Assembly (NCBI GenBank): GCA_021741245.1
Contig: JAIOYF010000013.1
Location: forward strand, 1-64,000
DNA from: Paracoccaceae bacterium
Lineage (GTDB): Bacteria > Pseudomonadota > Alphaproteobacteria > Rhodobacterales > Rhodobacteraceae
DNA: 64,000 nucleotides
Direction: 5' to 3'
Below, one piece after another: positions 1 to 8,192 of the stretch. The notes beneath the pieces are model-generated. The model saw only the letters and a program-made list of their open reading frames with translations. It made no database searches and was not told where the DNA came from. A program made the translations under genes and the position numbers. The number at the start of each line of letters is the position of its first letter. The first letter of the stretch is position 1.

Positions 1-164
1 TTATGAATATTATTCCGCTCAAAACCCGACGGTCATCGACCCTTGGCCTGCCCATCCTCAGGAAAACAGTCCCCCGGACTGTTTTCTGATCTTCGGAAAC
101 TCTTGGGAAAGAACGGCATCAACCGCCCCATTTGCTCGTTCGACAACCAGAATAAATTGCTCAT
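1..164 (-). pseudogene. Broken IS5-family transposase (5' part)
   Basis: The frame opened by the ATG at 164 encodes about 20 residues typical of the transposase N-terminus and ends in PFFPKS. It then runs through an inserted palindromic repeat (59-88) and stops at 33-35. The conserved block VDDRRVLSGIIF lies in a different frame at roughly 43 to 1. The gene is therefore interrupted by an insertion plus a frameshift and is probably inactive. Programmed frameshifting, known in some IS5 relatives, is less likely because the disruption coincides with foreign-looking palindromic sequence. Confidence 0.6.
59..88. repeat. Palindromic repeat inserted in the transposase
   Basis: GAAAACAGTCC (62-72) and GGACTGTTTTC (76-86) form a perfect 11-bp stem with a 3-base loop. 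It sits inside the transposase reading frame where relatives have continuous sequence (PFFPKS directly followed by a short link to the VDDRR block). From memory, palindromes of this AAACAGTCC/GGACTGTTT type recur in Rhodobacterales genomes, so it may be a small mobile palindromic element. No second copy was noticed in this window. Confidence 0.55.
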
Positions 165-238
165 CAATACCCCCATCAGTTTGGGAAATTGAATCATGTA
201 GGCACGGCAGCCTCAAGTACATCAATGGGTCCTGACCC

Positions 239-430
239 TAGCGCGGCAGGCAGCGAGTGAATCGCAAGCAGGGCGCGCCTGATTAAGCTCCGATCTGCTA
301 GGCCGGGCGCGATGTGTCCGGTCTTTTTCTTTGCTGGTGCAGTGAATCGAGGCTGTTACCCAGAATGTTACCCACAAAGAAAAAGCCCCGCTATTGCGAG
401 GCTGTTTTTCTTCTAAGTCTTTGTTTTATT
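239..430. other. Gene-free stretch between IS end and tRNA
   Basis: No convincing gene. It contains a perfect 11-bp inverted repeat (CTTTTTCTTTG at 323-333 and CAAAGAAAAAG at 375-385) and two copies of GTTACCCA separated by four bases near 355-373. On the minus strand this part reads as a short open frame downstream of the tRNA. It lies at the 3' side of a tRNA, a usual place for integrated elements, but no duplicate of the tRNA end is visible here. Confidence 0.5.
376..402 (-). terminator. Intrinsic terminator after tRNA-Ala
   Basis: On the minus strand GCCTCGC-AATA-GCGGGGC forms a 7-bp stem (one G-T pair) at 402-385 and is followed by TTTTTCTTT (384-376). It lies about 30 bases beyond the tRNA 3' end. 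A T-rich run also follows it on the plus strand (403-412), so it could work in both directions. Confidence 0.65.
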
Positions 431-506
<76 letters not shown>

Positions 507-610
507 ACCGGATTTATCAAAGCGTCTCCGCTTTGATGGGCGGTATTTAGGCGAGGGCGCAGAGCGGTGCAAGGGCTATTTTGCATCCAATTCCGCGCCG
601 ACGCAAATTC

Positions 611-943
611 TCAGGCTTCGTCGTCGTCGCCTGCCACATCGGCAAGTTCGTCGAGCGACACATTGTCGTCCGCATCGTCTTCGAGCAGTTCATCGTCAAT
701 ATCTGCGTCGTCGGTGGCAACCTCAAGCAGGTCATCATCGGCTTCCAGATCGTCAACCAGCGGATCTTCTTCTTTTTCGGGTGTGGCGCGGCTGATCACC
801 GCTGCGGCCATTTTGCGGCGGGCAGATTCGATATCCACGACCTCGCCCGTATAGGGGCTGACGATCGGGCTTCTGTTCAGGTCATAAAAGCGTTTCCCGG
901 TGGTTGGGCAAATACGCTTTGTACCCCATTCTTCCTTGGGCAT
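611..943 (-). CDS. TIGR02300 / FYDLN-acid domain protein
   Basis: The 110-residue protein begins MPKEEWGTKRICPTTGKRFYDLN, the hallmark of the FYDLN-acid family found widely in alphaproteobacteria. The N-terminal third has the two-cysteine-free core and a P-Y-T-G-E turn. The last 55 residues are almost all Asp, Glu, Ala and Leu, giving a very acidic, probably disordered tail. AAGGGA precedes the ATG at 943 at normal spacing; longer upstream starts would run into the divergent gene. The function of the family is unknown. It is transcribed away from the metallopeptidase gene at 1079. Confidence 0.9.
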   Translation of the reverse strand: MPKEEWGTKRICPTTGKRFYDLNRSPIVSPYTGEVVDIESARRKMAAAVISRATPEKEEDPLVDDLEADDDLLEVATDDADIDDELLEDDADDNVSLDELADVAGDDDEA

Positions 944-1078
944 TGTGGTTCCCTTAAGGCTACGGATATGCAGAGACGGCGTCGCTTGCCACAAGGGCAG
1001 GCGGCTGTCAAAGGCTTTTCTTGCCATTGAAGCCATTGTCAAGGTGGCTATGGTGCATTTTGAAATCAAGAGTGTCCG

Positions 1079-1783
1079 ATGCCCATTCTTCCCGGCCCGC
1101 CCCCAGTGGAGATTACGCTGCGCCGATCTGCGCGGACGCGGCGGTTTTCGCTGCGAATTTCGCGGCTTGATGGGCGGGTGACGCTTTCGATGCCGCTGCG
1201 TGCGCGTGAGGCCGAGGCCCTGCGCTTTGCCACCGAGCAAGAGGCGTGGATCAGGAGCACCCTTGCAGATATGCCAAGCCAGCGTCTGATTGGCCTTGGG
1301 GATGAGATTCCTTTTGAGGGCAGAATGGTGCGGATCGTTCCGGGGCAGGGGCGCTCTGTGCAACTTTTGGGTGATTCGCTGGCCGTGCCGGGGGATCCGG
1401 CGCAGGCGGGTGTGCGGGTGGGGGCCTTTCTCAAGGTGATGGCGCGTGACCGTTTGGCCGCCGCTTGTGACCGCCATGCTGCTGCCTTGGGGCGCAGATA
1501 TACCCGCATCACTTTGCGGGACACGCGTTCGCGTTGGGGATCATGCGCGCATGATGGCGCGTTGATGTTTTCGTGGCGGTTGATCATGGCACCGCCAACG
1601 GTTCTGGATTACGTCGCCGCGCATGAGGTCGCGCACCTCGTCGAGATGAACCATTCCGCCGCATTTTGGGCAGTTGTCACGCGGCTCTATCCACGGTGGC
1701 AAGTGCAAAGGGCGTGGTTGCACGATGCGGGACAAGCGCTGCACGGTCATCGCTTTGGGCCCGCTCCTGCGAACGAGGATTGA
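1079..1783 (+). CDS. YgjP/SprT-like M48-type metallopeptidase (DUF45)
   Basis: The 234-residue soluble protein has TRSRWGSC at 149-156 and the zinc motif HEVAH at 182-186. A further His at 192 (NHSAAFW) is expected to be the third ligand. This arrangement is typical of the YgjP-like DUF45 family, putative zinc proteases of unknown substrate. Length fits the family. The ATG at 1079 is the first in frame after the divergent FYDLN-acid gene. The GntR gene follows 33 bases downstream and may be co-transcribed. Confidence 0.88.
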   Translation: MPILPGPPPVEITLRRSARTRRFSLRISRLDGRVTLSMPLRAREAEALRFATEQEAWIRSTLADMPSQRLIGLGDEIPFEGRMVRIVPGQGRSVQLLGDSLAVPGDPAQAGVRVGAFLKVMARDRLAAACDRHAAALGRRYTRITLRDTRSRWGSCAHDGALMFSWRLIMAPPTVLDYVAAHEVAHLVEMNHSAAFWAVVTRLYPRWQVQRAWLHDAGQALHGHRFGPAPANED

Positions 1784-1816
1784 CCCGGCCCGCATTCCGG
1801 TGCTTGGATTTGTCCC

Positions 1817-2467
1817 ATGCCTATTACGCCCCGCCTCACCGATCCAAACGCCGCCGCACATGAGCGGCTTTACCGGACGCTGCGCCAACAGGTGATGCAT
1901 GGCGAGGTGCCGCCCGGCCAACCTATGACCCTGCGTGGTCTTGCCAAGGACCATGGCGTTTCGATGACCCCGGCGCGCGAGGCAATCCGTCGGCTGGTGG
2001 CCGAAGGGGCGCTGACCATCTCCAGTTCCGGTCGCGTCTCCACCCCCGAACTCTCGCCCGAACGGATCGAGGAACTTGCGGCAATCCGAGCCCTGTTGGA
2101 GCCTGAATTGGCGTCCCGCGCCCTGCCGCGGGCACATTTCGCCCTAATTGAGCGTTTGGCCGCGATCAATGCGTTGAACGGTGAGGCGGTGATCCGTCAG
2201 GATGCGGTGGCCTATGTGCGCACCAATCTGGAATTTCACCGTACCCTTTATCTGCGTGCACAGGCCCCGGCGATGCTGGCAATGTGCGAGACGGTTTGGC
2301 TGCAACTGGGGCCGACGATGCGGGCGCTCTATTCGCGACTGCGCCGTAACGAGCCGCCACAGCATCACCGCATGATTCTGGCAGCACTCAAGGCCGGGGA
2401 TGAGCCGGGCCTGCGTTTGGCGGTGCGGACGGATGTGACTCAAGGCTTGCGCCATCTGACGGGATAG
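1817..2467 (+). CDS. GntR-family regulator, FadR/FCD subfamily
   Basis: The 216-residue protein has a winged helix-turn-helix at about residues 12-75, with TPAREAIRRLVAEGAL the recognition part typical of GntR proteins. An all-helical FCD ligand domain runs to the end, with metal-binding-type residues in LEFHRTLY. FCD regulators usually sense small carboxylic acids. No catabolic gene is immediately downstream in the same operon, so its target could be the peptide-uptake operon starting at 2835 or a distant locus. Confidence 0.88.
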   Translation: MPITPRLTDPNAAAHERLYRTLRQQVMHGEVPPGQPMTLRGLAKDHGVSMTPAREAIRRLVAEGALTISSSGRVSTPELSPERIEELAAIRALLEPELASRALPRAHFALIERLAAINALNGEAVIRQDAVAYVRTNLEFHRTLYLRAQAPAMLAMCETVWLQLGPTMRALYSRLRRNEPPQHHRMILAALKAGDEPGLRLAVRTDVTQGLRHLTG

Positions 2468-2651
2468 GCTGCTGCACCCGATTCAGTCTCGCCTTCTGGG
2501 CAGGTGCGACGGGAACGTCCCGCCATGCCTCTGCGTTTTCATCACCTTAGCGCCCATTCTTCATGGCCCGGCCGTTTTTGCGGTGTCCGTGCTTGCTGCT
2601 TTTGTTGTGCGGCGGGGGTGATCTTTTCCACGAACCCTGTGGGTTATGGTT

Positions 2652-2674
2652 CAAACCAATAGTTCATTGGTTTG
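2652..2674. promoter_or_regulatory. 23-bp perfect palindrome, candidate regulator operator
   Basis: CAAACCAAT-AGTTC-ATTGGTTTG has perfect 9-bp arms. It stands 161 bp upstream of the FadR-type regulator gene. FCD-type GntR proteins often bind short dyads with a TGGT...ACCA core, and here the arms carry ACCA and TGGT in the opposite order with a 5-base centre, so the match is only general. There is no T-run, which argues against a terminator. The best guess is autoregulation of the operon. Confidence 0.45.
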
Positions 2675-2696
2675 CCTGATCTTTGGAGGTTCGGCG

Positions 2697-2807
2697 GTGA
2701 ATGCCCACGGATTGGGCGCATCTGGCCAAAATTCGTGGAAAGTTTACATTTCTGATCCGATGCCCAACTCTGCATTTGACAGCTGCGTGTCCTGCGCGAA
2801 TGATTGA
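2697..2807 (+). CDS. Possible 36-residue leader ORF
   Basis: A GTG at 2697 follows GGAGG (2685-2689) at good spacing and opens a 36-codon frame ending in TGA at 2805. The peptide (start VNAHGLGASG, end CVSCAND) resembles nothing I know. It overlaps the presumed 5' leader of the operon at 2835. It could be a leader peptide or chance. Confidence 0.2.
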   Translation: MNAHGLGASGQNSWKVYISDPMPNSAFDSCVSCAND

Positions 2808-2834
2808 GCGAACCAAATTTGGATTGATCCGCCC

Positions 2835-3557
2835 ATGAGCACCGCTTTCCCAGACCAGATCAGCAGCGACAATTCGGGTGCCGTTTTGATGCGGCTTCGA
2901 AAGATGATCGATGCCGAGGAATTCGAAACCGATGGTCGCCTTCCGACCGAACGGGAGTTGTCTGAGCGTCTGTCTGTAGGCCGCAGGGCCGTGCGTCGTG
3001 CGCTTGAGGTGCTGGAGGCCGAGGGCCTGATCTGGCGGCGGCAGGGCAAGGGCACCTTCATCGGGCAGGCCCCCGACGCCTCGGGCCTTTTGGCGGCGCG
3101 TATTTCGGGTCAAGCCTCGGTGCTGGAGGTGATGACGGCGCGTCTGTGCGTGGAACCTGTGTTGGCCCGGCTTTGTGCCGAAAGGGCCACGCCCGCCGAA
3201 ATCCGCCAGATGCGGGAACTGGCAGACCGGACAGAGACCACCGAAGACACCGACGCCGCCGAATTATGGGATGGCGCGCTGCACCGCTTTATTGCGCGCA
3301 CCGCTGGTAACTCGATCTTGCTGACCACCTTTTCGCTGATCGATGAATTGCGCACGACAGATGAATGGCGCGATTTGCGGCAAAAGGCGCGAGGCCCCGA
3401 CACGCTGCGTCAATATCACCATCAACACACCCAGATCATCGACTTTATCGAGTCGGGCGATGGCGAAGGCGCGCAGATCGCGATGGAACTTCACCTCAAG
3501 ACGCTTTTGCGCCGGGTCGAGCGTATCTTTGCACAGGATGGGCGAAAGGTTGCCTGA
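2835..3557 (+). CDS. GntR-family regulator, FadR/FCD subfamily
   Basis: The 240-residue protein has an N-terminal winged HTH (about residues 12-78), with GRLPTERELSERLSVGRRAV and GKGTFIG giving the wing. An FCD-type helical ligand domain follows (about 95-230). It is the first gene of an operon with an ABC peptide importer, a gamma-glutamyltransferase-like enzyme and a DUF1028 protein. Its 3' end overlaps the next gene by 20 bases, so it very probably controls that operon and senses the imported compound or a product. Confidence 0.9.
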   Translation: MSTAFPDQISSDNSGAVLMRLRKMIDAEEFETDGRLPTERELSERLSVGRRAVRRALEVLEAEGLIWRRQGKGTFIGQAPDASGLLAARISGQASVLEVMTARLCVEPVLARLCAERATPAEIRQMRELADRTETTEDTDAAELWDGALHRFIARTAGNSILLTTFSLIDELRTTDEWRDLRQKARGPDTLRQYHHQHTQIIDFIESGDGEGAQIAMELHLKTLLRRVERIFAQDGRKVA

Positions 3558-4551
3558 ACCGCATCCCCTTTTGCAGGTGACTGACCTTTCGATCCGCATT
3601 GGATCGGTGGGCGAAAACCTTGTCGATGGCGTATCCTTGCGCATGAACGCGGGCGAAACGCTGTGCATCGTTGGTGAATCTGGCTGCGGCAAGTCGCTCA
3701 CAGCACTGGCCTTGATGGGGCTTTTGCCCACGCCGCCCCTGCGTCTGATGAGTGGTCGTGCCGAATTTGGCGGCCAAGACCTGTTCTCGCTTTCGTCGCA
3801 AGACCTGAACCATATTCGTGGCGGCGAAATGGCGATGATCTTCCAAGAACCAATGACCTCGCTGAACCCCGCGCTGACAATCGGTGAGCAAATCGCGGAA
3901 TCGGTGCGCCGCCACCGGGGGGGCACCCGGACAGAGGCGCTGGACCGCGCACTGGAGATGCTGCGCCGTGTGCGTATTCCCGCCCCGGAAAAGCGGTTGG
4001 GCGAATACCCGCACCAAATGTCTGGTGGGATGCGGCAACGCGCGATGATCGCCATGGCGCTGGCCAATGATCCCCGCCTTTTGATCGCGGATGAACCGAC
4101 AACGGCCTTGGATGTGACGGTGCAACAACAGGTGCTTGACCTGATCCGGGCCTTGCAGGCCGAAACGGGTGCGGGGCTTGTGCTGATCACCCATGATCTT
4201 GGCGTGGTTGCGGAAATGGCCGATCAGGTTGCGGTGATGTATGCGGGACGGATCGTGGAGTCCGGTCCGGTGGCCGCGATCTTTGATGACCCGCAGCATC
4301 CCTATACGATTGGTTTGATGAGTTCGATGCCCGCCCTTGGGGCGCGGTCAGGGCGTCTGGTGACCATTCCGGGCATCGTGCCCCCGGCGAATGCGATGCC
4401 CAAAGGGTGCCGCTTTGCCGCACGCTGCCCCTTTGCGATGCCCGACTGTGCCAAGGCCCCGCCACTGGCTGATCTGGGCGGCGGGCACCGTGTCGCCTGC
4501 TGGAACGCACCTTTGGAGCAGGCTTTCCCAGCCATGGCGGTGGCCGGATGA
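3538..4551 (+). CDS. Peptide-type ABC importer ATPase (DppD/OppD-like)
   Basis: The 337-residue ATPase has Walker A GESGCGKS (about residues 44-51), signature SGGMRQR, Walker [13 protein letters not shown], switch His in LITHDLG, and the oligopeptide-transporter C-terminal extension with HPYTIGLM and [14 protein letters not shown] (a 4Fe-4S-like Cys cluster of this subfamily). I chose the ATG at 3538 because it begins just before the conserved first strand; an upstream frame extending into the regulator gene has no family support. The next ATPase overlaps by 4 bases (ATGA). Confidence 0.9.
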   Translation: MGERLPEPHPLLQVTDLSIRIGSVGENLVDGVSLRMNAGETLCIVGESGCGKSLTALALMGLLPTPPLRLMSGRAEFGGQDLFSLSSQDLNHIRGGEMAMIFQEPMTSLNPALTIGEQIAESVRRHRGGTRTEALDRALEMLRRVRIPAPEKRLGEYPHQMSGGMRQRAMIAMALANDPRLLIADEPTTALDVTVQQQVLDLIRALQAETGAGLVLITHDLGVVAEMADQVAVMYAGRIVESGPVAAIFDDPQHPYTIGLMSSMPALGARSGRLVTIPGIVPPANAMPKGCRFAARCPFAMPDCAKAPPLADLGGGHRVACWNAPLEQAFPAMAVAG

Positions 4552-5663
4552 GCGACCCGGACATTATCCTTGAGGCCATCGCGCTTGAGCGGCACTTCGT
4601 CACCCGAAAGCCCATGTTTGGCGCGCCGACGGTTGTTCGGGCTGTGGATGGTGTTGATCTGCGGGTCAGGCGGGGGGAAACCTTTGCGATCGTGGGCGAG
4701 TCGGGCTGTGGTAAATCCACCCTTGCGCGGCTGTTGTTGCGCCTGATTGATCCCTCAGGCGGCACGATCCGCTATGAGGGGGCTGACCTTGCCGCCCTTG
4801 CCCCGGCCGATTTGCGGGCCAAACGGCGCGATCTGCAATTCATCTTTCAAGACCCGTTCTCATCGCTCAATCCCCGCATGACCGTGGGCGCGTTGATCGA
4901 GGAACCCATGCGCACCCATGATATCGGCACCCCAGCAGACCGGCCCGGTCGTGTTGCGGCGCTGCTGTCGCGGGTGGGCTTGATGCCGGACTACGCCAAC
5001 CGCTATCCGCACGAATTCTCGGGCGGGCAGCGCCAAAGGATCGGCATCGCCCGCGCCTTGGCCTCGGGGCCAAAAGTGCTGGTGGGGGATGAACCCGTCT
5101 CGGCGCTTGATGTCTCGATTCAGGCGCAGGTGGTCAATATCCTTGAGGATCTGAAGGCCGAGTTCGGGCTGACGCTGGTGATCATTGCCCATGATCTGGC
5201 TGTGATCCGCCACATGGCCGACCGCGTGGCGGTGATGTATCTTGGCAAGATCGTCGAAGTGGCCACGGTGGATGAGTTGTTTTCCACGCCCCGCCACCCC
5301 TATACCGCCGCGCTGATTGCGGCGATCCCGGTGCCGCAGGTGGGCGCGCGCAGCGATGCGCGACCTGTGGAGGGCGATCCTCCAAATCCCATCAACCTGC
5401 CTGCAGGCTGCCGTTTTCAACCCCGTTGTGCCTTTGCGCAAGATGTTTGCCGGGCCAAGGAACCCTCGCTTCAGACCCTGCCGGGGGGCCGCAGCGTGGC
5501 CTGCCACCGGGCCGAGGTGATGTCGCTGACAGGCATCGCCGAGACGACCGATACCCGAACCAAAGCCGCCCACCGGCGGTTCGACCTTTACCGCGCAGCG
5601 CGGATCGCGGGGGCATCCCCCCAAGCCGCGCAGGGCAATCCCGCCCTACCATCACAGGAGTAA
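4548..5663 (+). CDS. Peptide-type ABC importer ATPase (DppF/OppF-like)
   Basis: The 371-residue partner of the preceding ATPase has Walker [10 protein letters not shown], signature SGGQRQR, Walker [13 protein letters not shown] and the oligopeptide C-terminal domain ([14 protein letters not shown]). The heterodimer would energise the permeases at 7248 and 8189. About 40 residues after the normal end of the family (from roughly 330, rich in Ala, Arg and Pro) form an extra tail. The start overlaps the previous stop by 4 bases, which indicates translational coupling. Confidence 0.9.
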   Translation: MSDPDIILEAIALERHFVTRKPMFGAPTVVRAVDGVDLRVRRGETFAIVGESGCGKSTLARLLLRLIDPSGGTIRYEGADLAALAPADLRAKRRDLQFIFQDPFSSLNPRMTVGALIEEPMRTHDIGTPADRPGRVAALLSRVGLMPDYANRYPHEFSGGQRQRIGIARALASGPKVLVGDEPVSALDVSIQAQVVNILEDLKAEFGLTLVIIAHDLAVIRHMADRVAVMYLGKIVEVATVDELFSTPRHPYTAALIAAIPVPQVGARSDARPVEGDPPNPINLPAGCRFQPRCAFAQDVCRAKEPSLQTLPGGRSVACHRAEVMSLTGIAETTDTRTKAAHRRFDLYRAARIAGASPQAAQGNPALPSQE

Positions 5664-5667
5664 CCCT

Positions 5668-7176
5668 ATGCTGCCCAAGAAAATCCTGGCACTTGCCGCC
5701 GCGCTGATGGTTAGCGCGTCGTGGGTGCATGCCGCAGATCTGCGGATCGGCCTTGCCGAAGACCCTGATGTCCTTGACCCCGATCAGTCCCGCACCTTTG
5801 TGGGCCGCATCGTCTATGCCTCCCTGTGCGACAAGCTTGTGGACATCACCCCCGCGCTTGAGATTACCCCCATGCTCGCCACGGGTTGGAGCTGGTCAGA
5901 CGATGGCATGGCGCTGACCATGACCCTGCGCGAAGGTGTGACCTTCCATGACGGCACGCCCTTCAATGCCGAGGCTGTGGCCTATAACATCAACCGATCC
6001 AAGACCCTTGAGGAAAGCCGCCGGAAATCGGAAGTGGCCTCGATCGAGTCGACCACTGTCGTGGATGAATACACGATCCAGATGAACCTCTCCAAACCTG
6101 ATGCAACCCTGATCGCGCAATTGGCTGACCGGGCTGGTATGATGGTTTCGCCAACCGCAGCGGCGGCCACGGGTGCCGAGTTTGGCTTGGCCCCAGTCTG
6201 CTCGGGCCCCTTCTCGTTCAAGGAGCGTGTGCAGCAAGACCGCATCGTGTTGGAAAAGTTCCCCGCCTATTGGAACGCCGATGCAATCAACTTTGACAGC
6301 GTGACCTTCCTGCCCATCGTCGATGGCACCGTGCGTCTGGCCAACCTGCGCGCGGGCGACATTGATATGCTGGAACGGCTTTCGGCAACCGACGTGGCCT
6401 CGGTCAAGGCCGACGCGGCCTTGGGTCTGGAGCAGGCAGTGTCGCTTGGCTATCAGGGCATCACCGTCAACGTAAACAACGGCGACCGGGCAAACACGCC
6501 CCTTGGCAAGGACAGCCGCGTCCGCCGCGCCCTGTCGCTGGCCATCGACCGCGAGGCCATGAATCAGGTCGTGTTTGATGGTGTTATGGCTCCGGGCAAT
6601 CAGGCCTTCCCACCAAACTCGCCCTGGTATGACACGGCCTTCCCCGTGCCTGCGCGGGATGTCGAGGCGGCAAAGGCGCTTTTGGCCGAAGCCGGGGCTG
6701 AGAATATTACCGTCGAGATCCAGACCTCGAACGATCCGGTGAACCAGCAGCTGATGCAGGTTATTCAGGCGATGGCCGCCGAGGCGGGGATCACCATCAA
6801 CATCGTGTCAAAAGAGTTCACCACGCAGTTGAGCGAGCAAACCGCTGGCAACTATCAGGGCAGCCAGATCGGCTGGTCGGGCCGCGTCGATCCCGATGGC
6901 AATATCCATTCGTTCATGACCTGCGAAGGCGGGCTGAACGATTCCAAATACTGCAACCCCGAGGTGGACGCGCTGTTGAACGCCGCCCGCACCAGCAACG
7001 ATCTTGCCGCGCGCAAGGTCAGCTATGATGCCGCCTCTGCGATCCTGGCCGAGGATATGCCGATCATCTACCTGTATCACCAGACGTGGCTTTGGGCGCT
7101 AAGCAACAAGGTCGCGGGCTATACCCCCTATCCTGACGGCATGATCCGTCTGCAAGGCGTGTCGCTGACCGAGTGA
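5668..7176 (+). CDS. Peptide-type periplasmic binding protein (SBP_bac_5)
   Basis: The 502-residue protein has a Sec signal peptide (MLPKKILALAAALMVSASW, cleavage near VHA-AD) and then the SBP_bac_5 fold: DVLDPDQSRTF near the mature N-terminus, NAEAVAYNINRSK, and FPAYWNADAINFDSVTFLPI. DppA/OppA relatives bind short peptides, glutathione, opines or other oligomers; the ligand here is unknown. A strong stem-loop follows the gene (7193-7218), which would favour extra synthesis of this subunit over the permeases. Confidence 0.9.
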   Translation: MLPKKILALAAALMVSASWVHAADLRIGLAEDPDVLDPDQSRTFVGRIVYASLCDKLVDITPALEITPMLATGWSWSDDGMALTMTLREGVTFHDGTPFNAEAVAYNINRSKTLEESRRKSEVASIESTTVVDEYTIQMNLSKPDATLIAQLADRAGMMVSPTAAAATGAEFGLAPVCSGPFSFKERVQQDRIVLEKFPAYWNADAINFDSVTFLPIVDGTVRLANLRAGDIDMLERLSATDVASVKADAALGLEQAVSLGYQGITVNVNNGDRANTPLGKDSRVRRALSLAIDREAMNQVVFDGVMAPGNQAFPPNSPWYDTAFPVPARDVEAAKALLAEAGAENITVEIQTSNDPVNQQLMQVIQAMAAEAGITINIVSKEFTTQLSEQTAGNYQGSQIGWSGRVDPDGNIHSFMTCEGGLNDSKYCNPEVDALLNAARTSNDLAARKVSYDAASAILAEDMPIIYLYHQTWLWALSNKVAGYTPYPDGMIRLQGVSLTE

Positions 7177-7192
7177 TCGGCCCCTGAACCAA

Positions 7193-7218
7193 GGCCCGGC
7201 AGCACAGGTTGCCGGGCC
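7193..7218 (+). other. Intercistronic stem-loop after the binding-protein gene
   Basis: GGCCCGGCA (7193-7201) and TGCCGGGCC (7210-7218) form a perfect 9-bp GC-rich stem with an 8-base loop. There is no T-run, so full termination is not expected. In many ABC operons a stem-loop here protects the upstream mRNA from 3' exonucleases so that more binding protein than membrane protein is made. The permease ribosome site GGAGG follows at about 7235. Confidence 0.65.
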
Positions 7219-7247
7219 ATCCCCCAAGGCGCGCGGAGGTCTTTGAA

Positions 7248-8192
7248 ATGCTAAGCTTTTTGGGGCGCAGGGTCCTGATCGCTATTCCAACGGTCCTGCT
7301 GATCTCGGTCTTTGTCTTTGCCTTGCAGAAATTTCTGCCCGGCGATCCCGTGCTGGCCTTGGCGGGTGAAGATCGCAATCCCGAAATGCTGGCCTTTTTG
7401 CGTGAAAAGTATCGTCTGAATGACCCGCTTTACTTGCAATACTTCCATTGGATCGGGAATGCCCTGCGCGGTGATCTTGGGATATCCCTGCGAACCCAGC
7501 AGCCGGTGCTGGAGCTGATCGGGCAGAAACTGCCCGTCACGGTGCAACTGGCCGTCATGGCGCTGATCTTTGCCGTGGTGATCGGCATTCCGGCCGGGGT
7601 CATCTCGGCCTACAAAAAAGGCACATGGATTGATTGGCTGGCCAACATCATCTCGCTTTCCGGCCTGTCGGTGCCCAACTTCTGGCTCGGCATCATGTTG
7701 ATCTTGCTGGTTTCGGTAAAGCTGGGATGGCTGCCTGCCTCGGGCTATCAGCCCTTGACCGAAGACCCGCTGCAATCGCTGCGCACCATGCTGATGCCCG
7801 CCTTTGTGCTGGGCAGTGGTCTGGCCGCAACCCTGATGCGCCACACCCGCTCTGCCATGCTGGGCGTGCTGCAATCCGATTACGTGCGCACGGCCCGCGC
7901 CAAGGGCTTGAACGAGCGGACGGTTGTCTTGAAACATGCGCTGCGCAATGCGCTGGTGCCCATTGTGACCGTGGTGACCTTGTTGTTTGGCGAGCTTTTG
8001 GCGGGCGCAGTGCTGACCGAGCAGATCTTTACCATCCCCGGCTTTGGCAAGCTGGTGGTCGATGCCGTGTTCAACCGCGACTATGCTGTGGTGCAAGGCA
8101 TCGTGCTGTGCACGGCCATCGCCTTTATTGCCATGAACATCTTGGCCGATGCGCTCTATCGCATCTTGAACCCAAGGATGCGTGACCAATGA
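7248..8192 (+). CDS. Peptide-type ABC permease (DppB/OppB-like)
   Basis: The 314-residue membrane protein starts MLSFLGRRVLIAIPTVLLIS and has about six transmembrane segments. The family region LPGDP follows the first segment, and a coupling (EAA) loop reads ARAKGLNERTVVLKHALRNA. I set the start at 7248, where GGAGG lies upstream; a longer frame from 7209 would add residues not found in the family. Its stop overlaps the DppC-like gene by 4 bases. Confidence 0.92.
   Translation: MLSFLGRRVLIAIPTVLLISVFVFALQKFLPGDPVLALAGEDRNPEMLAFLREKYRLNDPLYLQYFHWIGNALRGDLGISLRTQQPVLELIGQKLPVTVQLAVMALIFAVVIGIPAGVISAYKKGTWIDWLANIISLSGLSVPNFWLGIMLILLVSVKLGWLPASGYQPLTEDPLQSLRTMLMPAFVLGSGLAATLMRHTRSAMLGVLQSDYVRTARAKGLNERTVVLKHALRNALVPIVTVVTLLFGELLAGAVLTEQIFTIPGFGKLVVDAVFNRDYAVVQGIVLCTAIAFIAMNILADALYRILNPRMRDQ

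Larger units (their letters stand above)
1..238 (-). mobile_element. IS5-family insertion sequence, left-truncated by the window
   Basis: Read on the minus strand, the stretch from 238 downwards starts with an IS-like end (GGGTCAGGACCC...), then a short leader and a transposase start at 164. The encoded N-terminus resembles IS5-family (IS427-like) transposases, which begin with a FWLsdeQm.rL.PFFPKS-type sequence followed by a VDDRRVLSGIIF motif. Only the 5' part is in the window, so the other end and any target duplication cannot be seen. The assignment rests on remembered family sequence; the exact terminus near 238 is approximate. Confidence 0.6.
2468..2834. other. Intergenic region ahead of the peptide-uptake operon
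   Basis: These 367 bases lie between two GntR genes. They contain a short dyad CGGGA-ACG-TCCCG (2510-2522) with no T-run, the long perfect palindrome at 2652-2674, and a short open frame with a good ribosome site at 2697-2807. The promoter of the operon that starts at 2835 is expected here, but I could not assign -35 and -10 boxes with confidence. Confidence 0.6.

Noticed and set aside
581-1030. Plus-strand frames opposite the FYDLN-acid gene
   Set aside because: They arise from the repetitive Asp and Glu codons read backwards; one is mainly Ser.
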